Assembly (NCBI RefSeq): GCF_025264625.1
Contig: NZ_CP093313.1
Coordinates: forward strand, 5,890,001-5,954,000
Origin: Occallatibacter riparius
GTDB taxonomy: Bacteria > Acidobacteriota > Terriglobia > Terriglobales > Acidobacteriaceae
Direction: 5' to 3'
DNA: 64,000 nucleotides
The notes below the pieces were generated by a model, which was not told where the DNA came from, made no database searches, and saw nothing but the letters and a program-made list of their open reading frames with translations. Made by a program: the position numbers and the translations under genes. Positions within the stretch are counted from its first letter, which is position 1. The number at the start of each line of letters is the position of its first letter. Positions 57,758 through 64,000 of the stretch are shown here, piece after piece.

Positions 57758-59193
57758 CGCGCGTCGGGTGGATCTGCCTCGGCGTGCTTCAATCCAGTTG
57801 CGATGCTGCCCGCCTCCGACAGGCGCATCAGACCCCAATAGATCGCACCTGCCGAGAAGAACCCGACGAACCATGCGTAGTCATAGAGGAAGCGAAGCGG
57901 GCTGACAAACAGGCCCACCAGCGCGATGACTACTCCAAGTGCCAGCGCGGCGATCGCATACAGGTTGATGCCGTTCGCGTAGTAATAGGCGCCGTCTTTG
58001 CGATAGAGCGAGTTCACGTCGAGCTCTGTTTTGCGGATCAGGAAGTAGTCGGTGACCATGATTCCGGCTACCGGCCCGAGCAGCCCCGAATACCCGACAA
58101 GCCAGCCGAATATGTACGCATCCGGCGTGGAGAGGAAATGCCACGGGCACATCGCCAGCCCCAGCAGTCCGGTGATCATGCCGCCGGTGCGAAAGCTGAT
58201 CAGCCTCGGATAGAGGTTCGAAAAATCGTTGGACGGCGACACTACGTTGGCGCCGATGTTGATGTTCATCGTAGCTATCAGAATCGCGATCATGGCGATG
58301 AACGCGACCACTGGTTGATGGAACATGCCGATCAGCTCAATGGGATTCCACACTGCGTGGCCGAACAGCACCGAGGAGGCCGACGTCACGGCGATCCCGA
58401 CGAATGCGTAGAGCGCCATCGCGACTGGCAATCCGAAGGCCTGTCCCCACGATTGCGCGCTCTGTGATTTCGAGTAGCGCGTGAAGTCGGGAATGTTCAG
58501 CGCCAGCGTGGCCCAGTAGCCCACCATCCCGGTCAGCGAAGGAATAAATACCGCCATAAACTCGCGCGTCGAATGAAACTGACTCGGCGTGGACAACATT
58601 TCGCCGAAGCTGCCGGCCTTCGCACGCACCCAGATCAGCATCACCGCCGCGATCACGAACATGAAGGGCGCACCGAACGCCTGCAGCCGTCGGATGGTAT
58701 CCACACCGCGCCACACCACCATCATGTTCAGCAGCCAAAAGCCAATGAAGCAGAGCCACAGCGTCATCGGCGCGACCGCAACGGAAGGCGCGATGATCGC
58801 CAGCATGGCGTGGATGGCTGTGCCGCCGATCCACGACTGAATGCCGAACCATCCGCAGGCCACCACTGCGCGGAGAATCGCCGGGATGTTTGCGCCGCGC
58901 ACGCCGAAGGGTGCGCGAATGAAGACCGGGAACGGAATGCCGTATTTTGCGCCGGCATGCGCATTCAGCAGCATGGGGATGAGCACGATCAGGTTGCCCA
59001 GGAGCACCGTGCCCACGGCCTGCTTCCAGTCCATGCCCTTGGCGATGAGTGATGAGGCGAGCTGATAGGTCGTGATCTCCATTGACATGGAGAACCACAG
59101 CGCGATGTAGTTGTACATCGTCCAGGTGCGCTGCGACGGCGGCACCGGCGCCAAATCGCTATTCGAAAGAGACGAGTCCGCGACGTTCGACAT
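57754..59193 (-). CDS. NCS1 family nucleobase:cation symporter
   Basis: A 479-residue membrane protein of the NCS1 family, which imports cytosine, uracil, allantoin, hydantoins or thiamine. NYIALWFSMSMEITTYQLAS is helix 1, and IQSWIGGTAIHAMLAI helix 3. NIGANVVSPSNDFSNLYPRLISF lies in the helix 8 region (first part: NIGANVVSPSNDFSNL). The ATG at 59193 has GGAGG 4 bases upstream; the open frame continues to 59346 but without support. It overlaps the nhaA end by 4 bases in convergent orientation. With a cytosine deaminase nearby, a CodB-like role is plausible. Confidence 0.88.
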   Translation of the reverse strand: MSNVADSSLSNSDLAPVPPSQRTWTMYNYIALWFSMSMEITTYQLASSLIAKGMDWKQAVGTVLLGNLIVLIPMLLNAHAGAKYGIPFPVFIRAPFGVRGANIPAILRAVVACGWFGIQSWIGGTAIHAMLAIIAPSVAVAPMTLWLCFIGFWLLNMMVVWRGVDTIRRLQAFGAPFMFVIAAVMLIWVRAKAGSFGEMLSTPSQFHSTREFMAVFIPSLTGMVGYWATLALNIPDFTRYSKSQSAQSWGQAFGLPVAMALYAFVGIAVTSASSVLFGHAVWNPIELIGMFHQPVVAFIAMIAILIATMNINIGANVVSPSNDFSNLYPRLISFRTGGMITGLLGLAMCPWHFLSTPDAYIFGWLVGYSGLLGPVAGIMVTDYFLIRKTELDVNSLYRKDGAYYYANGINLYAIAALALGVVIALVGLFVSPLRFLYDYAWFVGFFSAGAIYWGLMRLSEAGSIATGLKHAEADPPDAR

Positions 59194-59284
59194 TGGCCTC
59201 CAAGGCGTCGTTTCCTGATCAAAGGTAGGGAAATTCAATAGATATAGGAAAGCAGTACGCGGGGCAATGATTCGTTTCGGGGAT

Positions 59285-59863
59285 TTACCGGAGTTGGTCC
59301 AGATCCTCGGGCGCGTCAATGTCGACTTCGCCGCCATCGAACGCAACCTCCACCACCGAACGTTCGGGATTGGCTAACAGTCGCCTCGCGCCTACATCGG
59401 CTGAAAGCTTCATCAACTCGCTCCACGTGTCACGGGGAAAGATGGCCGGAACGCCACGCAGGCCAGCATAGCTTGAAGCTACGATGACTCCGTCAGCAAA
59501 AGAGTGCATCATGCGCGACAGGTGATCTGAGGTTAGACGTGGCTGATCGCAGGGCATGATCAATGCGCCGACTGCATCCGGCTCGAGTGCGTCCAACCCT
59601 GCGCGCATCGAGCTTGCGATTCCTTCGGCCCACGCATCATTCTCAACGAAGACCACTCGCTCGTCGCTGACCGCTGCGCGTACGGGATCACGCTCAGCGC
59701 CCAGCACTACGATCACCGGATCGAGCCCCGCCTCATACGCGATTCGCACTGCCCGCGCAATCAGCGTCTCGCCGTGGTATTTAACGAGTTGCTTGGGCTG
59801 CCCCAGCCGCCGGCTTGCACCCGCCGCAAGGATGATGGCTGCGATTTTCGCTGAGTGTTTCAT
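59285..59863 (-). CDS. MocA-like nucleotidyltransferase
   Basis: A 192-residue NTP transferase. ILAAGASRRLGQPKQLVKY is the nucleotide-binding loop, GALIMPCDQPRLTSDHL the second motif, and VGARRLLANPERSVVEV with VDIDAPEDLDQL the end. It matches MocA/YgfJ-type molybdenum cofactor cytidylyltransferases, which make the cytosine-dinucleotide cofactor for enzymes such as xanthine dehydrogenase. No such dehydrogenase lies in the window. Its ATG overlaps the stop of the DUF2165 gene (ATGA). Confidence 0.85.
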   Translation of the reverse strand: MKHSAKIAAIILAAGASRRLGQPKQLVKYHGETLIARAVRIAYEAGLDPVIVVLGAERDPVRAAVSDERVVFVENDAWAEGIASSMRAGLDALEPDAVGALIMPCDQPRLTSDHLSRMMHSFADGVIVASSYAGLRGVPAIFPRDTWSELMKLSADVGARRLLANPERSVVEVAFDGGEVDIDAPEDLDQLR

Positions 59864-60357
59864 ACCTGCTCATCCGTGTCGGCGTGCATCAGGATCAGCA
59901 ATACCAGACCCACGACCGCGAACATCCTGAAGGCTTCCTGCTGCCCGTTCCACGTCTGCGACTGCCACATCAGGAACCATTCGCCGCCAACGCAGAGAAA
60001 CGCTACCAGCCACATCAACAGCGACAACGTCAGCGCGAGTATTGGCAAGCGCTTGGCCGCATTGAACACCGCCGCCGGCTCGCGCAAACTGCGGAGCATA
60101 CGCACCGACCCGACCCACAGCAACAGAGCGATCGCCGCCTCCCACGCGATTATTCCGACATAGAACGCAACGTGAACTGCCGGCGATCCAATTGCGCGCC
60201 AGTGAGTATGGCTCGACGGGAACGTAGAATCCATCATCAGCACGTGGCGCACGAACTGGTAGTTGGAATCGAAGTCGGTGACGTTGTTGAACGCCACCAG
60301 CGTGTGGAACAGCACCAGCGCCCAGAGCAGCAGGAGCTTGGCCGTGCGGGTGATCAT
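59860..60357 (-). CDS. DUF2165 family membrane protein
   Basis: A 165-residue protein with four probable helices: LLLLWALVLFHTLVAFNNVTD, VHVAFYVGIIAWEAAIALLL, LPILALTLSLLMWLVAFL and AFRMFAVVGLVLLILMH. The FNNVTDFDSNYQFVRHVLMMD loop (first part: FNNVTDFDSNYQFVRHVL) is the DUF2165 hallmark. The ATG at 60357 has AGGAG 7 bases upstream. It is co-translated with the mocA-like gene. Function unknown. Confidence 0.85.
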   Translation of the reverse strand: MITRTAKLLLLWALVLFHTLVAFNNVTDFDSNYQFVRHVLMMDSTFPSSHTHWRAIGSPAVHVAFYVGIIAWEAAIALLLWVGSVRMLRSLREPAAVFNAAKRLPILALTLSLLMWLVAFLCVGGEWFLMWQSQTWNGQQEAFRMFAVVGLVLLILMHADTDEQV

Positions 60358-60490
60358 GTGCTGCTCTCCTGACAGGGATGCAGATGTATGCGGGTCTCGC
60401 ATCGAGACTACAACATATCTCGTGATTCGATCTGCAGAAACTGCCCGGCGGCCAACCACAACTACCTGCTGAGTTTCTTAGAATGCAGCT

Positions 60491-61822
60491 ATGACAGCTC
60501 CTCTGGGCTCGATCCGCACTCTTCGCAGCGCGCTGGCAAACAGCGTCACCACTCCGACTCGCCTGGCCGAGGCCGCACTGGCCAACGCCAACCGCAATGC
60601 CAGCGGCAACACTTATCTTTGGCACGACCCTGCCTGGACCCTGCGCGAAGCCGAACGCGCCGAGCAGATGCCGCGCGGCGAGGGTGGCCCGTTTGGAGAC
60701 GGCCGCGACACGCTCTGGGGCTTGCCTATTTCTGTCAAAGACTGCTTCGATCTGGCTGGCGCGCCGACCACGTGCGGCACAACGTTCTATCGCGACAAGA
60801 ACGGTGTTGCCCAGCAGGACTCATGGATGGTCGAGCGGCTGCGCGCACGCGGAGCTGTGATTACCGGCAAGACTCACCTGCATCCGCTCGCGTATGGCAT
60901 CACCGGCGAGAATCCTGAATTCGGCGATTGCCTGCAGCCCGGGAAAGACGATGCACTGACGGGCGGCTCATCGTCTGGAGCGTGCGCGAGCGTGATGGAA
61001 GGCTCCGCCGTTGCTGCCATTGGAACCGATACTGGCGGCTCGGTGCGCGTGCCGGCGGCACTCTGTGGACTTGCAGGATATCGAGCCTCGCTTGGGCGCG
61101 GAGACTGGCGGGGCGGTGCGCACCTTTCGCAGTCGTTCGATACGCTGGGCTGGTTGTTTGCCGATGTGGAAGAAGCACCTCTGCTAGGCGCCTTCTACGC
61201 CGACCACGAGCCTGCGCATGACTTGCCTCATATCCGGGCTTACGGCCGCTTCGCCATCGTAGGCGAGGATTTCCTTCACGATTGCGAACCCGAGATTGTA
61301 GAGAGCTATCGGGACACGATCCGCGATCTGGAAGACCTCGGCCTCAGCTCCACGGAGATTAGCGTTGACTGGTGGGGCGACGCGCAAGACATCTTCGCGC
61401 CCATTCAGGCATGGGAGGCCGCCGGTCTGCATCGCGGCAACTTCGAGCATTTTGAAACCGCCATTCGCGAGCGCCTGGAGTGGGGCGCACGCATAACGCC
61501 TGATGAAATCGCGGACCTGCGCCAGCGCCACGAAGAGTTCAAATCCCGCATGGACGATCTCTTCGATCAACACCAACTTGTGATCCTACCGGCCGCGCCC
61601 GTCGCCACGCTCGCCGCCGGAGCAGACCACAGCAACACGCGTAAGCGCCTGCTGCGCTACACCGTGGCGATCAGCATGGCTGGCGCACCTGCGGTGACGA
61701 TTCCCTGCACCGCGGGCGGAATGCAGATTGCCGCCGCACGCAATCAGGACGAGTCGCTGCTGCAACTCGTGGCTTTGCTCGGGGCGCGGAGAAAGGCTTC
61801 CGCCCCCGTGCTCAACGCCTGA
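60491..61822 (+). CDS. Amidase signature family enzyme
   Basis: A 443-residue amidase with the Ser-cisSer-Lys triad: Lys83 in LPISVKDCFD, the cis-Ser in TGGSSSGACASV (about residue 160), and nucleophile Ser184 in GTDTGGSVRVPAALCG. The family cleaves amides from allophanate to aryl-amides. The C-terminal part lacks the allophanate-hydrolase extension. It is divergent from the DUF2165-mocA pair and lies in a cluster with a nucleobase permease and deaminase, so a ureido or amide intermediate of base breakdown is a reasonable guess. Confidence 0.88.
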   Translation: MTAPLGSIRTLRSALANSVTTPTRLAEAALANANRNASGNTYLWHDPAWTLREAERAEQMPRGEGGPFGDGRDTLWGLPISVKDCFDLAGAPTTCGTTFYRDKNGVAQQDSWMVERLRARGAVITGKTHLHPLAYGITGENPEFGDCLQPGKDDALTGGSSSGACASVMEGSAVAAIGTDTGGSVRVPAALCGLAGYRASLGRGDWRGGAHLSQSFDTLGWLFADVEEAPLLGAFYADHEPAHDLPHIRAYGRFAIVGEDFLHDCEPEIVESYRDTIRDLEDLGLSSTEISVDWWGDAQDIFAPIQAWEAAGLHRGNFEHFETAIRERLEWGARITPDEIADLRQRHEEFKSRMDDLFDQHQLVILPAAPVATLAAGADHSNTRKRLLRYTVAISMAGAPAVTIPCTAGGMQIAAARNQDESLLQLVALLGARRKASAPVLNA

Positions 61823-61888
61823 CTGACACTCGCCTCTGTCCCCGGCTGCAGTTCGCGCCGGAGGCGCAGTTGGCCGCACCGCAGGTGC

Positions 61889-62680
61889 TCAGATCTGCGA
61901 GGACGAGAGCGGGCTGAGTATCAAGTTGCTGATGTTGCTGACAATGGGCTCGAACGCATACTTCTGATCGCTCGACAGCTTCTTCCACTCCGGATTGTTG
62001 CTGAACGCAGCCCAGTGCGCATTGAGCTGCGCGAGATCCTCGAAGCTCAACATGTAAGTCAGGCTGGGCATGCGGGCGCCCACCAGCGTGTCGCCAAAGA
62101 AGACGTTGTTGAAGCCCGCGGCCTTGAACAGATCGAACTCGCCTGCGTTGAACATCTCAACCTTGCGCACGTGATCGCTGAAGCTTGGGCTCTCATAGGT
62201 CCGCAGCTGATACACGCGCTTGGCGCCTGCCGTCTTCGGCGGAGGCGTTACTCGCGGAAATCCTTCGAAAGCAGCCAGCAGCGTCGAGTCTGAGCGCACG
62301 AACGCTGATGCCGTCGCGGGCGCGCTCCAGAAAGGCTGTGCCGCTTTCATGAATGCATCGTCTTTGGCCAGGGCGAAGTCCAGCGTGGCGAGGTCCTCCA
62401 CAGATTTCGACGGAATCAGCACGTAGTATGTCGGCGTCTCCGGCCCGATATCGAGCTTGAACGCGCCCACCGGCCCCATGTTCCTGCGCGCCAGTGCGGG
62501 AATCAGCGCATCGCCGATGTAGTGCTCGGTAAGTCCGCTCTGCGGGCCGTTCTCAAGAAAGTACCGGCGCAGCAGGTAGAACTCACGCCCCTGCGGGGCA
62601 GCTGCCTGCGCGTTCGCTTTTTGTCCCAACGCTACAGCCGACGCCGCCAATGATCCAGCAAGAAAATTCCGACGATCCAA
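61889..62680 (-). CDS. NIPSNAP family protein with Tat signal
   Basis: A 263-residue protein beginning MDRRNFLAGSLAASAVAL, a twin-arginine signal. Two tandem ferredoxin-like NIPSNAP repeats follow: FYLLRRYFLENGPQSGLTEH (~33-135) and VYQLRTYESPSFSDHVRKVE (~155-255), the latter with TLVGARMPSLTYMLSFEDLA. Function unknown in general. It is found among secreted proteins of acidobacteria and planctomycetes. Confidence 0.87.
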   Translation of the reverse strand: MDRRNFLAGSLAASAVALGQKANAQAAAPQGREFYLLRRYFLENGPQSGLTEHYIGDALIPALARRNMGPVGAFKLDIGPETPTYYVLIPSKSVEDLATLDFALAKDDAFMKAAQPFWSAPATASAFVRSDSTLLAAFEGFPRVTPPPKTAGAKRVYQLRTYESPSFSDHVRKVEMFNAGEFDLFKAAGFNNVFFGDTLVGARMPSLTYMLSFEDLAQLNAHWAAFSNNPEWKKLSSDQKYAFEPIVSNISNLILSPLSSSQI

Positions 62681-62776
62681 TGTGACCTCCGAGGTTGCAA
62701 CCTGTGTCTACGGCACTGCGTGTTTACGGCACTGCGTGTTCACGGCACACTGCGAGCAAGCATATCGCAACGACCG

Positions 62777-63229
62777 CTACTCTTTGCCGATGTCTTCGTT
62801 CCAGACCTCGGGGTGAGCGGCGACGTAGCGCTCCAGCAGCTCGCGGCACTCGGCGCTATCGAGATCGATGATGTTGACTCCGTTCTCGCGCAGCCAGTCT
62901 GCACCGCCCCGGAACGTGCGGCTTTCGCCTACTACCACTGTGCCGATCCCGAACTGCCGCACGAGTCCGCTGCAGTACCAGCAGGGCGACAGCGTCGTTA
63001 CCATGATGAGCTTGCGATAACTGCGCTGCCTGCCCGCTTTGCGAAACGCATCCGTCTCCCCGTGAATGCTGGAATCGTCTTCCTGCACGCGGCGGTTGTG
63101 ACCACGGCTCACCAGCTCGCCGTCTTCAGTGAACAGCGCTGCGCCAATGGGAATGCCACCTTCCGCAAATCCCTGCCGCGCCTCTTCAAGCGCCACCTGC
63201 AGCATTGCCTCATACTTCGCCTGATCCAT
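62777..63229 (-). CDS. Cytosine deaminase, yeast FCY1-type
   Basis: A 150-residue zinc deaminase. The ligands are His56 (SIHGETDAF, with the catalytic Glu58), Cys83 and Cys86 (TTLSPCWYCSGLV). Along its whole length it parallels the yeast cytosine deaminase: EEARQGFAEGGIPIGAAL, SRGHNRRVQ, TVVVGESRTFRGG, and the C-terminal HPEVWNEDIGKE. The E. coli CodA enzyme is unrelated. The ATG at 63229 has AAGGA 7 bases upstream; an in-frame start at 63301 lacks one. It would turn cytosine into uracil, fitting the NCS1 permease nearby. Confidence 0.88.
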   Translation of the reverse strand: MDQAKYEAMLQVALEEARQGFAEGGIPIGAALFTEDGELVSRGHNRRVQEDDSSIHGETDAFRKAGRQRSYRKLIMVTTLSPCWYCSGLVRQFGIGTVVVGESRTFRGGADWLRENGVNIIDLDSAECRELLERYVAAHPEVWNEDIGKE

Positions 63230-63415
63230 TCGCCGTCCTTTGGATGAGTTGTTTCCCATCATCCCATGCTTGCTAACCGGGAGCGACGCGCGCCGCTCCA
63301 ATCTTAAGAAATGTAAACGGCGCTCTAAGATTTCCCCGGCGCAAGAACCATAAGTCTTACGGAGATAATAAGTTAGACATCAACTTTACGGCCCTTTTAC
63401 GGCTATTGCTGTGTA

Positions 63416-63446
63416 TTGACTTGGAGCGCGCTGCAAGGAGTACGGT
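63416..63446 (+). promoter_or_regulatory. MerR-type promoter with 19-bp spacer and operator
   Basis: TTGACT (63416-63421) and TACGGT (63441-63446) are separated by 19 bp, the long spacing typical of MerR-controlled promoters. Between them lies CTTGGAGCG/CGCTGCAAG (63420-63437), a near-perfect dyad with one mismatch. Transcription would begin near the ATG at 63453. Confidence 0.7.
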
Positions 63447-63452
63447 GGACTT

Positions 63453-63887
63453 ATGCGGGATGCTGGATACACGATTCGAACCATGGCACAGCGTTGCGGG
63501 ATGACCGCGCACACGCTGCGCTACTACGAGCGCGTCGGCCTCATTCAACCGGTGGGCCGCGCACAGAATGGCCATCGCCGCTACTCCGATGAGGACGAGG
63601 CGTGGCTCAACTTCCTCCATTGCATGCGCGCGACAAACATGCCGATTCGCGAGATGCAGCGTTATGCTGCCCTGCGCGAGCGCGGCGAGGGCAGCTCTCT
63701 CGAGCGTCGCAAGATTCTCGAAGAGCATCGTAGCGTGATCACCGAGCAGATTGCCGCGCTGGAAAAAGCGCAGAAGCTGCTCACCCACAAGATCGATAAC
63801 TACCGCGCCATTGAAGAACGCATTGGCGTGCGCAGACCCGCCGAGTACTCAACGGATCAGCTCCCCGATCTCGCTCCGGCGATGTAA
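63453..63887 (+). CDS. MerR family transcriptional regulator
   Basis: A 144-residue regulator. The N-terminal winged helix is YTIRTMAQRCGMTAHTLRYY followed by ERVGLIQPVGRAQNGHRRYS. A dimerisation coiled coil spans ~80-125. It lacks the conserved Cys residues of metal sensors, so it falls near the AdhR/NmlR-like aldehyde or stress branch, though C15 and C57 are present. A MerR-type operator in its own promoter indicates autoregulation. Its partner target, if adjacent, would lie beyond the window. Confidence 0.93.
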   Translation: MRDAGYTIRTMAQRCGMTAHTLRYYERVGLIQPVGRAQNGHRRYSDEDEAWLNFLHCMRATNMPIREMQRYAALRERGEGSSLERRKILEEHRSVITEQIAALEKAQKLLTHKIDNYRAIEERIGVRRPAEYSTDQLPDLAPAM

Positions 63888-63918
63888 GCACCCGGCTTAT
63901 CAGCCGCTACGAACGCCC

Positions 63919-63969
63919 GCTGCATTTGACCGCATCGAAATTGCCGCAGCCCTCCAGGTCAAATGCAGC
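63919..63969. repeat. 13-bp perfect inverted repeat downstream of merR
   Basis: GCTGCATTTGACC (63919-63931) and GGTCAAATGCAGC (63957-63969) form a perfect 13-bp stem around a 25-base GC-rich loop. It begins 31 bp after the merR stop. No T tract follows. Confidence 0.7.
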
Positions 63970-64000
63970 CATCGGCGCGTACCCGCGGGCCGCTCCCGCC

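Overview
This window looks like a chromosomal segment of an acidobacterium, most likely of the Acidobacteriaceae/Terriglobia group. The clues are a PadR regulator joined to a duplicated 890-residue ABC-type permease (the ADOP family), a TonB-receptor-like outer-membrane protein with an N-terminal carboxypeptidase-regulatory domain, short 'ggctaaagcc' and 'ggtctggagacc' hairpin repeats, many secreted glycosidases and peptidases, and GC-rich coding DNA. I saw no rRNA, tRNA, CRISPR array, insertion sequence or prophage.

Layout. 1-6.6 kb: the end of a secreted repeat protein with a lamin-tail-like C-terminus, a PadR-ADOP module, an AraC regulator and a divergent secreted alpha/beta hydrolase. 6.6-12.8 kb (minus strand): dnaE, kptA and asnB. 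13.1-18.7 kb (plus strand): four secreted enzymes (a T4-lysozyme-like protein, a GH5 glycosidase, an M19 dipeptidase and an S10 carboxypeptidase), with hairpin repeats on both sides of the GH5 gene. 18.7-21.6 kb (minus strand): queC-queE-queD for the queuosine/7-deazaguanine pathway and one anchored protein. 21.7-32.5 kb: the most distinctive region. A Tat-exported GH144-like glycoamylase-domain protein is followed by an ABC exporter and a cyclic beta-1,2-glucan-synthase-like protein that stops before the usual GH94 domain. A GH39-like glycosidase and an MFS transporter come next. 32.5-34.5 kb: small stress-type proteins (DUF6496, a 49-residue protein, a YciF-like protein) and a HAD phosphatase. 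34.5-38.2 kb: a GMC/fatty-alcohol-oxidase-like enzyme divergent from a class 3 lipase. 38.3-44.5 kb: the outer-membrane receptor, a bactofilin-like ectodomain protein, a three-gene TetR operon with two palindromic operators, and a small secreted protein. 45-52.4 kb: a STAS-Crp/Fnr pair, a sigma-54 enhancer-binding regulator, an AsmA protein and a class III aminotransferase. 52.4-57.8 kb: a 42-residue ORF, clpC, an orphan LolD-like ATPase and nhaA. 57.7-63.3 kb: a probable nucleobase-use cluster (NCS1 permease, MocA-like transferase, DUF2165 protein, amidase, NIPSNAP protein, yeast-type cytosine deaminase), then a MerR regulator.

How the genes may work together. The 21.7-29.6 kb genes could make, export and cut a beta-1,2-glucan: the exporter and synthase genes lie 7 bp apart, and the synthase carries a glycoamylase-type domain related to that of the separate secreted enzyme. 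The 57.7-63.3 kb genes could import cytosine or related bases, deaminate them and process amide intermediates. Gene functions come from family recognition by eye, and start sites were chosen from ribosome binding sites and signal peptides. None has been checked against databases.
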